From assembly GCA_016841725.1 (NCBI GenBank), contig JAENYP010000002.1, positions 156,767 through 220,766 of the forward strand: DNA of 64,000 nucleotides, in the 5' to 3' direction. The position numbers and the translations under genes were made by a program. The stretch comes from Thermincola carboxydiphila (GTDB lineage: Bacteria; Bacillota; Thermincolia; Thermincolales; UBA2595). Numbering within the stretch: position 1 is the stretch's first letter; each line of letters starts with the position of its first letter. Positions 50,971-59,795 of the stretch are shown one piece after another. The notes under the pieces were generated by a model. It was not told where the DNA came from. It saw nothing but the letters and a program-made list of their open reading frames with translations, and searched no databases.

Positions 50971-51013
50971 TTAAAAAACCTCCTAAGTATACAATACACT
51001 TCTGTATGTCAAA

Positions 51014-51076
51014 GAATAAACGGCGCCGTAATCCAGGCGTATATTTAATACACCAGGTTTACAGCGCCGTTTATTC
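51014..51076 (-). terminator. long hairpin terminator after the GreA-like/TPR gene
   Basis: GAATAAACGGCGC and GCGCCGTTTATTC form a near-perfect outer stem; the interior also pairs (GTAAACCTGGTGTAT with ATACGCCTGGATTAC). On the minus strand TTTATTCTTT ends it. It isolates the two-gene unit from the mannoside operon. Confidence 0.7.
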
Positions 51077-51078
51077 CT

Positions 51079-52245
51079 TTAAGCACAATTCAATAAAGCA
51101 AGTATCCTGCTCTTCGTGTCCTTAGCCTGTGGATTATCAGAAAATGTATTCAATAGATCCGATATACAATTTAATGTTTTTTGCAGGTCGGTATTCATGT
51201 TCTTTTCCGCTATACTATTCCAAAGTTCAGCATATTGTTGGGCTTTTTCGACATCTCCGGTTTTAACATATACAGTCACCAATCCCTTGTAAGCCTCAAT
51301 TAACTCCTCTTCCCTACACTGCTGATCACGGCCGGTCTTTATCGCTTTGTTATAAAAGTTGATTGCTTCGCTAAAGACACCCAAATCAGTGGAGATTCTG
51401 CCCAAACCAGTATATGAACTATAAATATTACTGCCTATAGCCGGCGCCTCGTCCTCAATGGCAGCAGTTTCAAAATCGGCCTTAACTGTCATCAATATAT
51501 TTATCATGAATTTTACTTTGTTCATGAGACCCTTGTCAAATTTAAAATTAAGCAAATAGTTTAGTGCATTTATAGCATCAACAACAGAATCTGTATTCAG
51601 GTAACAAATTACCATTTTTTCAAGTATATCAATTGTATTTTCTGTGATATCTCCAGAATCCACAATAAACTCTTGAATACCGCTGACAGCTTTTAGGGCT
51701 TTTCGGTAATCGCCGTCATCCAGGTAAGGTATCATATCTGCCCCTTTAATCAGTTGTGCTTCCCGGCAAGAAACAGTTCCTCTTATTCTGGCAAACTCCG
51801 GTCTGCTTCTGGGGTGATATAATTTTACGACACTGCTGATTTCTTTATTTTTAAATTGACCCCTAATATCATCTTTACTACCAAGCACTTTTGTCCCCAC
51901 AAATTCTGTACAATCAAAGTCTTTGTATAGCTCGATTTCTATAATGCTGTCCTCGTCAACCCCGTGACAGGCCGCATTGTTTACTATCTTAACAATTGAG
52001 GCAGCTTCATATCCTTCAATTGAAACATTCTGATCCTTAACCCCGCCCCATAGAGCCTTTCCGGTTTTGCTGTTAAAACTAACGCAATTGTGAATAGACT
52101 CATCTTCAGAACTACCCACAATCTTAAAGGTTTCATAGGCCGTCTCTTTTTCGTCATTAACAGCATATTGATATCTAAGTGTCACAATACTATTCAATCT
52201 GACAGAGTTTCGCATGCTGCTTTTTTGTTCTGCTTTGAAACGCAT
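51079..52245 (-). CDS. GreA/GreB C-terminal-like domain fused to TPR-like repeats
   Basis: The function is unknown. The 388 residues start MRFKAEQKSSMRNSVRLN. Residues about 15-85 (VTLRYQY, then ETFKIVGSSEDES, VSFNSKTGKALWGGVKDQNVSI) follow the pattern of the GreA/GreB C-terminal FKBP-like domain, where lines read 'VG..EAD..N..IS..SP.G.AL.G...GD.V'. From about residue 200 on, paired helices (AINALNYLL, GLGRISTDLGVFSEAINFYNKAIK, GLVTVYVKTGDVEKAQQYAELWNSIAEK) look like TPRs. The usual Gre coiled coil is absent. AAGGAGG lies eight bases before the ATG at 52245. It is second in a two-gene AT-rich unit. Confidence 0.65.
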   Translation of the reverse strand: MRFKAEQKSSMRNSVRLNSIVTLRYQYAVNDEKETAYETFKIVGSSEDESIHNCVSFNSKTGKALWGGVKDQNVSIEGYEAASIVKIVNNAACHGVDEDSIIEIELYKDFDCTEFVGTKVLGSKDDIRGQFKNKEISSVVKLYHPRSRPEFARIRGTVSCREAQLIKGADMIPYLDDGDYRKALKAVSGIQEFIVDSGDITENTIDILEKMVICYLNTDSVVDAINALNYLLNFKFDKGLMNKVKFMINILMTVKADFETAAIEDEAPAIGSNIYSSYTGLGRISTDLGVFSEAINFYNKAIKTGRDQQCREEELIEAYKGLVTVYVKTGDVEKAQQYAELWNSIAEKNMNTDLQKTLNCISDLLNTFSDNPQAKDTKSRILALLNCA

Positions 52246-52313
52246 TTTGTGTTCCTCCTTTACAATCACAAGGCTTAATTATCGTTTATGCTTCCCTTTA
52301 AAATAGAGTTTGC

Positions 52314-53015
52314 TCATCGTGTATTACTTTCGCAATAATCACTATACATTTCTAACCATTTGCACCAGTCATAATCTGGCTGTTCTTTTAAAGTGTTAAC
52401 AATTCTGTTAAATGTTTCTTCATCTAATTTTAAATACGTATCGCCTGGCCGTGGTCTAAAATCTATTCCTGCTTCCTTAAGAGTCAGCCCTTCTTTCAAA
52501 CCCAAAATCTGTTTATGCGGAACAACATAAGGCCAGCGAGGATATTCCCGTTCTTGGTCAGGCCATCGTTTTGCACCTGTTTCAATGGTACCGGTAATCT
52601 CGGTTACAGTTACAATCCTTTTTATTGGATGGGTAAGGTAAACCAAACACAACATACCCGGCATCATACTTTTTGCTATGTTATATCTGTTTTTAGGAAA
52701 CGCAATCCTCTCAGGCGCCTCCCGAGTCCAATTCGCATATAAAATTTTCAGGCCATAAGAACTCCCAACCTGAAGTTCCTCACTTAACTCAGTTATTTGT
52801 TTGAGGGTAAATAACATTTGTCCTTTTGAGGTAAGCACAGGACTAACCTTGCCCTCCTGAACCCATCTTCTGACAGTTAACTCTGATTTACCCAATTCGT
52901 TTGCAGCCACATCTAAAGTAAGGTATATTTCTCTGTTCTCAGTTAAAATCTCAAGTTTCTGCTCAATTATTTTAAGTCTTCCTTTAATTTCCTCAATTTG
53001 TCTATTAGTATCCAC
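52314..53015 (-). CDS. HTH protein with EVE/PUA-like domain
   Basis: The function is unknown. The 233 residues begin with a short coiled coil (IEEIKGRLKIIEQKLEIL), then a MerR/excisionase-like helix-turn-helix (AANELGKSELTVRRWVQEGKVSPV, residues about 38-62). The C-terminal ~130 residues (LKILYANWTREAPERIAFP, PGMLCLVYLTHPIKRIVTVTEI, RWPYVVPHKQILGL) look like an EVE/PUA-type fold, used elsewhere to read modified bases. GGAGGG lies eight bases before GTG (53015) and five before TTG (53018). It has its own strong promoter. A base-modification-sensing regulator is possible but unproven. Confidence 0.6.
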   Translation of the reverse strand: MDTNRQIEEIKGRLKIIEQKLEILTENREIYLTLDVAANELGKSELTVRRWVQEGKVSPVLTSKGQMLFTLKQITELSEELQVGSSYGLKILYANWTREAPERIAFPKNRYNIAKSMMPGMLCLVYLTHPIKRIVTVTEITGTIETGAKRWPDQEREYPRWPYVVPHKQILGLKEGLTLKEAGIDFRPRPGDTYLKLDEETFNRIVNTLKEQPDYDWCKWLEMYSDYCESNTR

Positions 53016-53040
53016 CAAATAATCCCTCCATATACTTATG

Positions 53041-53069
53041 ATTATATGTTATTTTTAATCTTCAGTCAA
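53041..53069 (-). promoter_or_regulatory. sigma-A promoter of the HTH-EVE unit
   Basis: TTGACT (53064-53069) and TATAAT (53041-53046) on the minus strand are spaced by 17 bases. Just upstream, TTGATGATA and TAATATCAA form an imperfect inverted repeat (about 53071-53092), a possible operator for the HTH protein. Confidence 0.8.
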
Positions 53070-53163
53070 GTTGATATTATTTTTATCATCATTAACAAAG
53101 GGCATTCCAGATTAAAAAAAACGAACTGCAAGGTAATCACCTCACAGCTCAGCAAAACAGTCC

Positions 53164-54198
53164 TTACCATTCGGGGTAAGCAGTCTCGACAACCTCTTCC
53201 ATTTCGTGTTTTTTACCCCGCATCATCAGCTTGGATACGGATTCAGCCGTGTTCTCGCCCTCATAGAGTACATTATAGGCCTGTTCGGTTATTGGCATGC
53301 TTACCCCGGCATTTTTGCCCAGGCGGTATGCCGCTCCGGTGGTCCGGTAGCCTTCGACAACCATCCTTACAGTCTTCAGGGCTTCTGCAACTGTTTGGCC
53401 TTTGCCCACTTCTATACCGAATCTCCGGTTACGGCTGTGCATACTGGTACAGGTTACAATGAGGTCTCCCACCCCGGCAAGACCTGCAAAAGTAAGGGGA
53501 TTAGCGCCCATGGCCACACCCAGCCGGGATATTTCGGCAAGACCTCTGGTCATCAGGGCTGCTTTGGTATTGTCACCAAACCCCAGCCCGTCTGAAATAC
53601 CTGTACATATAGCGATTACATTCTTCAAGGCCCCTCCGATTTCCACTCCCGCCAGGTCCGGATTGGTATATACCCTGAACCTTGGTGACATGAACAGTTC
53701 CTGAGCCCTTTCACAGCTTTTCCTGCGAGCACCGGCAACAGAAACGGTGGTGGGGATTTCCCGGCTCACCTCTTCAGCATGGCTGGGGCCTGACAGGGCA
53801 ACATAATTGTCATATAAATCCTTGCCCGCTTCTTCATAAAACACCTCAGAGAGCCGCTTTAAAGATGCCTCCTCAATTCCTTTGGCGGTATTTACAATCA
53901 GTTCTTCCCCGGTAAGAAATGGGAGAATATTTTGCACCACCTCACGAAATGCCTGTGATGGGACACTCATTACAATAACGTTGGCTTCCTTCAGCGATTC
54001 TGCAACAGAATGGTAAACGGAAACAGCATCCGGGATGATAACTCCCGGAAGATAGGATTCGTTTGTCTTTTTAGTATTCATTTCCTCCACGACCGGTTTT
54101 TCCACTGACCACATTTTTACCTGCAGGTCCTTTCTTGCCAGAAGTACAGCTATAGCCGTACCCCAGCTTCCGGCACCGATGACAGTTACTCTCTCCAT
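53164..54198 (-). CDS. gpsA: glycerol-3-phosphate dehydrogenase [NAD(P)+]
   Basis: GpsA reduces dihydroxyacetone phosphate to sn-glycerol 3-phosphate for phospholipids. The 344 residues contain the Rossmann loop VIGAGSWGTAIAVLLA at the start, NTAKGIEE near residue 108, ALSGPSHAEEV near 143 and KNVIAICTGISDGLGFGDNTKAAL near 192 with the catalytic Lys. GGGAGG precedes the ATG. plsY and der lie upstream, forming the usual lipid/GTPase block. Confidence 0.96.
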   Translation of the reverse strand: MERVTVIGAGSWGTAIAVLLARKDLQVKMWSVEKPVVEEMNTKKTNESYLPGVIIPDAVSVYHSVAESLKEANVIVMSVPSQAFREVVQNILPFLTGEELIVNTAKGIEEASLKRLSEVFYEEAGKDLYDNYVALSGPSHAEEVSREIPTTVSVAGARRKSCERAQELFMSPRFRVYTNPDLAGVEIGGALKNVIAICTGISDGLGFGDNTKAALMTRGLAEISRLGVAMGANPLTFAGLAGVGDLIVTCTSMHSRNRRFGIEVGKGQTVAEALKTVRMVVEGYRTTGAAYRLGKNAGVSMPITEQAYNVLYEGENTAESVSKLMMRGKKHEMEEVVETAYPEW

Positions 54199-54232
54199 TT
54201 TTTACCTCCCTGTTAACACCGCTAAAACAAAT

Positions 54233-54823
54233 TTACCTGTTTTTTCGGCTGATCTTATTCTCCTCTCCCTTAAGCAGCTTTTTTATATTACTCCTGTGCC
54301 TCAGGATAACAAAAACTGCGGCAATAGCGCCAAATATCTTCATAGCAGCAGATTCATGAAACAGGAACATGGATAGGAACATGGCCACACTGGCAGTTAT
54401 CGAAGCCAGGGATACGTATCTGGTCAAAAACACCACAGCAAGCCATGCCGCCAGTGCTGTGAGAGCGACCTCAGGAACAAGCATCAGCAGCACCCCAAAA
54501 CCGGAGGCTACCAGTTTGCCCCCCCGAAATTTAAGAAAAACAGAAAAACTGTGTCCGACCAGGGCAGCCAATCCACATATAATACCAAACACTTCTCCAC
54601 CGGTATATAATCCCAGCCATGCAGCAAGGGAGCCTTTACTTATGTCGCCCACCAGAACAACTGCCGCAGGGGGCCACCCCAAGGTGCGGAGCACATTGGT
54701 AAACCCGATATTACCGCTGCCGTGTTCAAGAATGTTGATGCCTTTCCAGTATTTGCTCACCAGGTAGCCAAAAGGCACCGACCCCAGCAGGTAACCGGCA
54801 AATATCGCCACGTAACCGCTCAT
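54233..54823 (-). CDS. plsY: acyl-phosphate:glycerol-3-phosphate acyltransferase
   Basis: PlsY transfers the acyl group from acyl phosphate to glycerol 3-phosphate in the membrane. The 196 residues have five or so spans and the family motifs LLGSVPFGYLVSK near residue 12, HGSGNIGFTNVLRTLG near 34 and HSFSVFLKFRGGKLVASGFG near 91. It takes its acyl phosphate from PlsX or the FakAB route found at 20-22.6 kb, and its glycerol 3-phosphate from GpsA next door. Confidence 0.96.
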   Translation of the reverse strand: MSGYVAIFAGYLLGSVPFGYLVSKYWKGINILEHGSGNIGFTNVLRTLGWPPAAVVLVGDISKGSLAAWLGLYTGGEVFGIICGLAALVGHSFSVFLKFRGGKLVASGFGVLLMLVPEVALTALAAWLAVVFLTRYVSLASITASVAMFLSMFLFHESAAMKIFGAIAAVFVILRHRSNIKKLLKGEENKISRKNR

Positions 54824-54876
54824 TGACTCCCCTCCAGACTCTCGGAAATAGAATTTTTGTCCAAGACTTTTACTTA

Positions 54877-56208
54877 TTAATCTTCCTTACGCTGGCGGAC
54901 AACCATTCTTATAGGAGTCCCTTCAAACCCAAAACTGCTCCGCAGCTGATTTTCCAGGTATCTCAGGTAAGAAAAATGCATCAGTTCAGTATCATTAACA
55001 AAGATAATAAATGTAGGTGGTTTAACCGAAGTCTGAGTCCCATACAGTATTTTCAGCCTCTTACCTTTGTCTGACGGAGGCGGATTGAGCAAAATAGCTT
55101 CCTGAATCAGTTCATTGAGGTTACTTGTGGAAATCCTCATCGCGTGCTGTTCAGCGACATAGTTTACCAGTTCCAGAATTCTGGGGACCCGCTTCCTGGT
55201 CAACGCTGAAACAAAGACAACCGGTGCATACTGCATAAAACCCAGCTGCTCCCTGATGTCTTCTGTATACCTGAGGACTGTCTTATCATCTTTTTCCACC
55301 AGGTCCCATTTGTTGACAATAATTACTATGGCTCTTCCCCCGTCATGAGCGTAACCTGCTATTTTCTTGTCCTGCTCAATTACACCGTCAACTGCATCAA
55401 TGACCATCAGAACAACATCAGACCTGTCAACAGCCCTTAATGACCTGATTACGCTGTAACGTTCCGTAGGTACATTAATCTTGCCTTTTTTTCTCATTCC
55501 GGCAGTATCAATCAGGAGATATTTTTGGTTACCCTGCTCAAAGTATGTATCAATAGCATCCCTGGTAGTCCCGGCAACATCACTGACAATCACCCGTTCA
55601 ACTCCCAGGATTGAATTTACGATTGAAGATTTCCCCACATTTGGCCGCCCGATCACCGCAATTTTCACGGTATCCTCATCAACATCCTCATCCCCTGACG
55701 AATCAGGCAGGAGGTCGATTACCCGGTCCAGCAGGTCACCGATATTCTTGCCATGGGCAGCCGATATCATTACCGGTTCACCTAACCCCAGCTTATAGAA
55801 GTCATAAACATCATAACCTGCTGAAAAATCCTCAACTTTATTGGATACCAGGATAACAGGCTTATTGGCTTTCCGCAGCACCCGGGCCACTTCTTCATCA
55901 ACTGGTACCAGACCTTCCCTGGCATCAACAACAAATAAGATAACATCGGCTTCATCTATTGCCAGTTTGGCCTGGAGATGCACTCCCTGTGAAATGGTGT
56001 CAGTTACATCCCGGAATTCGACACCTCCGGTATCTACAAGGGTAAATTCTGTGTTTAGCCATTCGGCATCCCGGTAAAGCCGGTCTCGGGTCACCCCCGG
56101 CTTGTCTTCAACGATTGCCACCATGCCTCCTGAGCTGGCTATTCTGTTAAACAGCGTGGATTTGCCCACATTAGGCCTCCCCACTATTGCTACGATAGGT
56201 TTTGCCAC
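54877..56208 (-). CDS. der: ribosome-assembly GTPase Der (EngA)
   Basis: Der has two tandem GTPase domains and acts in 50S assembly. The 443 residues show G1 sites [13 protein letters not shown] (residue 9) and [13 protein letters not shown] (near 190), G3 DTGG and DTAGM, G4 NKVE and NKWD, and a C-terminal KH-like domain ([24 protein letters not shown]). The start is GTG with AGGAGG upstream. Confidence 0.97.
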   Translation of the reverse strand: MAKPIVAIVGRPNVGKSTLFNRIASSGGMVAIVEDKPGVTRDRLYRDAEWLNTEFTLVDTGGVEFRDVTDTISQGVHLQAKLAIDEADVILFVVDAREGLVPVDEEVARVLRKANKPVILVSNKVEDFSAGYDVYDFYKLGLGEPVMISAAHGKNIGDLLDRVIDLLPDSSGDEDVDEDTVKIAVIGRPNVGKSSIVNSILGVERVIVSDVAGTTRDAIDTYFEQGNQKYLLIDTAGMRKKGKINVPTERYSVIRSLRAVDRSDVVLMVIDAVDGVIEQDKKIAGYAHDGGRAIVIIVNKWDLVEKDDKTVLRYTEDIREQLGFMQYAPVVFVSALTRKRVPRILELVNYVAEQHAMRISTSNLNELIQEAILLNPPPSDKGKRLKILYGTQTSVKPPTFIIFVNDTELMHFSYLRYLENQLRSSFGFEGTPIRMVVRQRKED

Positions 56209-56224
56209 AACAGGACCTCCTCAG

Positions 56225-57562
56225 TCAAATATCGCTTTCCCTCAGTCCAATTATCGCCTTAATCAGGTGTTCTGCTCCCTGTTCTGTATCAACTACCTGC
56301 ACCTTAACCCCCAGTTCCTGTTCCAGTTCATCCGGTGTTTTGCCGTCCAGGAAAACGGGTTCATCCTTTTTACAGGTAACAGAGGGCAGCAGAATCAGGT
56401 CAAAGCAGGTTTCCTCCCTCTTAAGGGCATCAATTATATCCTGGCCTGTCAACAGCCCGGCAGCGGTTACATCTTCGCCAAAATAGGCATTAACCGCACA
56501 TATGGTCTTCACATGGAGATTCCTGATCTTATTAAGCCTGTTGACCACCGGTTCCAGCACATAGCCGCCGGATACCCCGGTAACTATGGCAATACTCTTA
56601 TTTTGTGCCAGTTCTTCCGGAAGTAACCCCTGGCAGCCGACAAAACTGTCATAAAACAGCCGTACCAGACCGACACCATTTTCGGTCTGGGGAAAATCCC
56701 GGTAATACCCCGCCTGCGGAAAATCCTGCGCGGCCAATACGAAAAATTCATCTGCCGGATAAACAAGCGGGTCGTCAAACCTTTCAAGGAACTCCTCCCT
56801 GATACTTTGCAGGTGTCCAATGAGGGCTTCTGCCTCTTTTCGGGTAAACTTCCTCAGGTCCGCCAGACCCCGGCGAAACCGGGTCAAGCCCACAGGAACG
56901 ATGGCCACTGATTTCACGCTGGGATATAATGAAGCCAGGTCATTAATAGTCCTGTCAAGCTCGGCGCCATCGTTAATCCCTGGGCAGAGAACAATCTGGG
57001 CATGTATTTCAATACCTGCCTCTGCCAGGATGGACATCTGCTGCATTATCTTAACTGCATTGGGACTTCCCAGCAGTTTTTCCCTTAATTCAGGATTGGT
57101 GGTGTGTACCGATATATAGAGAGGACTCAGCCTCATACCGACAATCCGCTCCATATCTTTATCTGTCAGGTTGGTCAGGGTAATAAAGTTGCCATGCAGA
57201 AATGACAATCTGAAATCATCATCCTTCACATAAAGGGTTTCCCTCATACCGGGAGGCATCTGGTCGACAAAACAAAAAATACACCTGTTGGCACAGTTCC
57301 TGATTCCGTCAAAGGTATCCCGGGCAAAACCGATGCCCAGGTCTTCATCAAAATCCTTTTCTATGTCACAGGCCCAAACATCGCAGTTCTTTTTCATTAT
57401 TTCAATTTGAATGGAGTCATCAGCACACAAGAACCTATAGTCAATCAGGTCCCCGGGCCGGCTGCCGTTAATTGTTAGAAGCCTGTCACCCTGTTCAATT
57501 CCCAGTTCATCAGCAATACTGCCTGCCCTGACCACATCCACAACCGGTTTTTGATCACCCAC
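56225..57562 (-). CDS. DUF512 radical SAM protein with PDZ-like N-terminus
   Basis: The family is conserved in Clostridia and of unknown substrate. The 445 residues begin with a PDZ-like segment (VVDVVRAGSIADELGIEQGDRLLTING), then the radical SAM motif CANRCIFCFVDQMPPGMR near residue 91 (CxxxCxxC). RLSFLHGNFITLTNL and the DUF512 C-terminal half (VTGVSGGYVLEPVVNRL near 337, ITGQDI-like LLTGQDIIDAL near 379) follow. It lies 16 bases before der, as in related genomes. Confidence 0.93.
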   Translation of the reverse strand: MGDQKPVVDVVRAGSIADELGIEQGDRLLTINGSRPGDLIDYRFLCADDSIQIEIMKKNCDVWACDIEKDFDEDLGIGFARDTFDGIRNCANRCIFCFVDQMPPGMRETLYVKDDDFRLSFLHGNFITLTNLTDKDMERIVGMRLSPLYISVHTTNPELREKLLGSPNAVKIMQQMSILAEAGIEIHAQIVLCPGINDGAELDRTINDLASLYPSVKSVAIVPVGLTRFRRGLADLRKFTRKEAEALIGHLQSIREEFLERFDDPLVYPADEFFVLAAQDFPQAGYYRDFPQTENGVGLVRLFYDSFVGCQGLLPEELAQNKSIAIVTGVSGGYVLEPVVNRLNKIRNLHVKTICAVNAYFGEDVTAAGLLTGQDIIDALKREETCFDLILLPSVTCKKDEPVFLDGKTPDELEQELGVKVQVVDTEQGAEHLIKAIIGLRESDI

Positions 57563-57663
57563 CCTGTTTCAACCCCAACCCTTCCATAACTGTCAATTCT
57601 CAACTTTACTAGTTGTATGTTTTCTCCAATAATTATCCTCTAAGTTTACCGTGAAGTCAAGAA

Positions 57664-57682
57664 AAAGCGCCAAATGCGCTTT
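57664..57682 (-). terminator. terminator after the DUF3189 pair
   Basis: AAAGCGC-loop-GCGCTTT is followed on the minus strand by TTC and a T-rich stretch. Confidence 0.8.
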
Positions 57683-57699
57683 ATTAGATACCAATTGGT

Positions 57700-57734
57700 C
57701 AATTGTTAATTGTCGATTGTCAATTGTCAATTGT
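57700..57734 (-). repeat. 7-bp tandem repeat overlapping a gene end
   Basis: Five units of CAATTGT or close variants (57700, 57707, 57714, 57721, 57728) run from the spacer into the last codons of the DUF3189 gene, where they encode the end TIDN and provide its stop. Confidence 0.85.
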
Positions 57735-58160
57735 CTTTAACAGCCCTGCCAGGCGGCGTGTCTCCTTTCTTGCTCCCAGACAGAAAAAAGCCTTGGCCAG
57801 AAACCTCAGATGCAGCCTTTTGGTTCTTAGCCCCCACACTGTCCACCTGCTGACACACGAAGAGGTATCAATAACCTGCCAGTCTGCAGTGTTCCCATTG
57901 AAGAGCTGTATCATTTCATTAGCTGCCTTTTTTAATAAACTGCCATAAGATAATGCCCCAATGGTATAAACCTCCGTCCCTGAGTGATCTGCCCCGGCAA
58001 AAAAGGGCCTTCCGGTTTCCCTGAAATCTATTTCATCAAAGCCCGGGAGGCTGAAAATATCTTTTCTATTTATTTTCGTTCCGGTCAACCTCCCCAGATA
58101 CAGGAATGCGGCAATAACCGAAGTATGGTGCCCTGACCGGCAAATAAAAAAAACCTTCAT
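57720..58160 (-). CDS. DUF3189 family protein (copy 1)
   Basis: The 146 residues match DUF3189, found mostly in spore-forming Clostridia, with no known activity. MKVFFICRSGHHTSVIAAFLYLG holds the conserved (C/Y)xGxHxS loop, followed by FDEIDFRETGRPFFAGAD near residue 45 and EVYTIGALSYGSLL near 65. The ATG at 58160 is preceded by GGGGAGG. It lies 11 bases after copy 2 and its C-terminus is formed by a 7-bp repeat. Confidence 0.85.
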   Translation of the reverse strand: MKVFFICRSGHHTSVIAAFLYLGRLTGTKINRKDIFSLPGFDEIDFRETGRPFFAGADHSGTEVYTIGALSYGSLLKKAANEMIQLFNGNTADWQVIDTSSCVSRWTVWGLRTKRLHLRFLAKAFFCLGARKETRRLAGLLKTIDN

Positions 58161-58171
58161 TGCTCCTCCCC

Positions 58172-58660
58172 TTAGTTTGCCTGCATCAATTCCCCTGTAT
58201 TTCCCGAGGCTGTGCAAACCTTGATACGGTTAACAATACTTACAATTTTCCAGTAAGCAGATTTGACACCTGCAGTAACCACCGGTCTCCCGATAGCCGT
58301 AAAGCCAAGTCTCCGGGAGGTAAAACCGCCGATAACCATCTTCCAGTTGACATATGGCATAACATTGACCAAGACAAGCTGCTCAGGGCAAAAACCATAA
58401 ATCTGAGCCATCCCAATGGCCATATTTTCAAATATCCTGGCAGCATTCCGCCGCCCGATTACATATATGTCATTACCGAATTCATCATTCCCCATGAACT
58501 GCAGCCTTCCATGGTCACTGGTTACCGGCCGGTCAAAATAAGGTATTGCCTTTATCTCATCTGACCCGGGAATGTGGTCTGTAGGCAGCCACCCCAGGTG
58601 AACTGCTGCTGCTGTTACCGAAGAATGGGCGCCTCCGTAACAGTGATATATAATTTTCAT
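58172..58660 (-). CDS. DUF3189 family protein (copy 2)
   Basis: The 162 residues (MKIIYHCYGGAHSSVTAAAVHLG) are a diverged tandem paralog of copy 1, with the same G(A/H)HxS loop, FDRPVTSDHGRLQFMG near residue 43 and DIYVIGRRN near 65. GGGGAGG is six bases before the ATG at 58660. The pair and the following YIEGIA genes lie in the same direction as spoIIP and may form a late-sporulation unit (inference). Confidence 0.87.
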   Translation of the reverse strand: MKIIYHCYGGAHSSVTAAAVHLGWLPTDHIPGSDEIKAIPYFDRPVTSDHGRLQFMGNDEFGNDIYVIGRRNAARIFENMAIGMAQIYGFCPEQLVLVNVMPYVNWKMVIGGFTSRRLGFTAIGRPVVTAGVKSAYWKIVSIVNRIKVCTASGNTGELMQAN

Positions 58661-58682
58661 CTCCGGCCTCCCCAAAGATTAT

Positions 58683-58865
58683 TTAATGCCTGACTATTAT
58701 ATAAGCGCCATTGCCGATATCGTGAACCATTCCCCTAAGTACCTTGGCCAGGGTTGTTGCTATCTTGGCCTGTTCATCATCTGTCTTGGCAAAAAAGATG
58801 GGGACATCTCCCCCTACCGCATCCTTATTTATTGTGACAACTGCCATAAGTTCTTCGGCGCTCAT
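58683..58865 (-). CDS. capping complex subunit for YIEGIA
   Basis: The 60-residue protein (MSAEELMAVVTINKDAVGG, then VPIFFAKTDDEQAKIATTLAKVLRGMVHDI) matches the small partner family of YIEGIA proteins. It lies 11 bases downstream of the YIEGIA gene, as in other spore formers. Its function is unknown. Confidence 0.88.
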   Translation of the reverse strand: MSAEELMAVVTINKDAVGGDVPIFFAKTDDEQAKIATTLAKVLRGMVHDIGNGAYIIVRH

Positions 58866-58876
58866 ATAAGGCCTCC

Positions 58877-59770
58877 TCAGTCTGCGGCAATTTTGCCGGC
58901 CTTTGTTTTTAACGGCGCTCTCCTGGCGCTTTCCAGGACCGGGACCCTTTCCACTGCAGCCACCAGGCTGTCAATATCCTTTTCAGCAGGTACACAAAAC
59001 AGGGCAATAGCGCCGGTATCTATGTTTTTTCTGACCATAGGTGTGAATTCAGGTGTGTCAACATCTTTCTTGGTTCCCAGTATGGTTGTGGCTACATGGG
59101 CTATTGCCTGGCGTTGGCCCATATTGTGGAGAGTTGCCCTGGCATTATCATCTTTGGGGTGGATGACAACACCAAGGCCGTCAGTTAATATCTTTTCCCT
59201 CATCCCAGGCAGCCCGATATTCATAATATCAATTTCATCGACCAGGAGCAGTGCTCCCTTAAAACTAAGTTTCCCGGCCTTCACCTCGGCAATGTTCCCA
59301 ATAACCCTGCCTCCCATCAAAATACCTGATAACAAGGTGAAAACAATTCCCACAAATATTGATAACAGGGGCCGGCGGGTATAGTAGTTGGCGGAACTTG
59401 ATGCAAGTGCAGTCAGTATAACAAGATAATTTCTGGCCTCAAATACCCTGGCTATTCCTTCGATATAATCATGTCCTCTTGGTACAAGCTCTGCTGCTTC
59501 TAATGCTGCCAGGCTCTCTCGTTCCATGTTCCGTACTTCCCGGAACTGCTGGCCCGCCAGAGCCAGAAACGTAACTGCGGCAAATTCCTTTTCTGCAATT
59601 GCTGGTAGAGCAACCGACCCCAAAGCTGCTGCAATAAAACCAAGTGATAAATGGGTTACAAAACCGTGGGGGTAACCCGGATACTGGCGATAATCAGATC
59701 TTAACATATATGTTCTGGCCAGGATTCCCATGAGTACCCCCAGACCAATAGTCATGCCATATTCATCCAT
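58877..59770 (-). CDS. YIEGIA family membrane protein
   Basis: The 297 residues contain the name motif HDYIEGIARVFEARNYLVI near residue 99, several N-terminal membrane segments (GLGVLMGILARTYML; GFIAAALGSVALPAI; the span after TRRPLLSIFVG) and a soluble C-terminal part (GALLLVDEIDIMNIGLPG; FCVPAEKDIDSLVAAVERV). The family is limited to spore formers. The role is unknown; it probably acts with the 60-residue partner encoded next. Confidence 0.9.
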   Translation of the reverse strand: MDEYGMTIGLGVLMGILARTYMLRSDYRQYPGYPHGFVTHLSLGFIAAALGSVALPAIAEKEFAAVTFLALAGQQFREVRNMERESLAALEAAELVPRGHDYIEGIARVFEARNYLVILTALASSSANYYTRRPLLSIFVGIVFTLLSGILMGGRVIGNIAEVKAGKLSFKGALLLVDEIDIMNIGLPGMREKILTDGLGVVIHPKDDNARATLHNMGQRQAIAHVATTILGTKKDVDTPEFTPMVRKNIDTGAIALFCVPAEKDIDSLVAAVERVPVLESARRAPLKTKAGKIAAD

Positions 59771-59795
59771 CCGGAAGGCCTCTGTGTATCATAAC

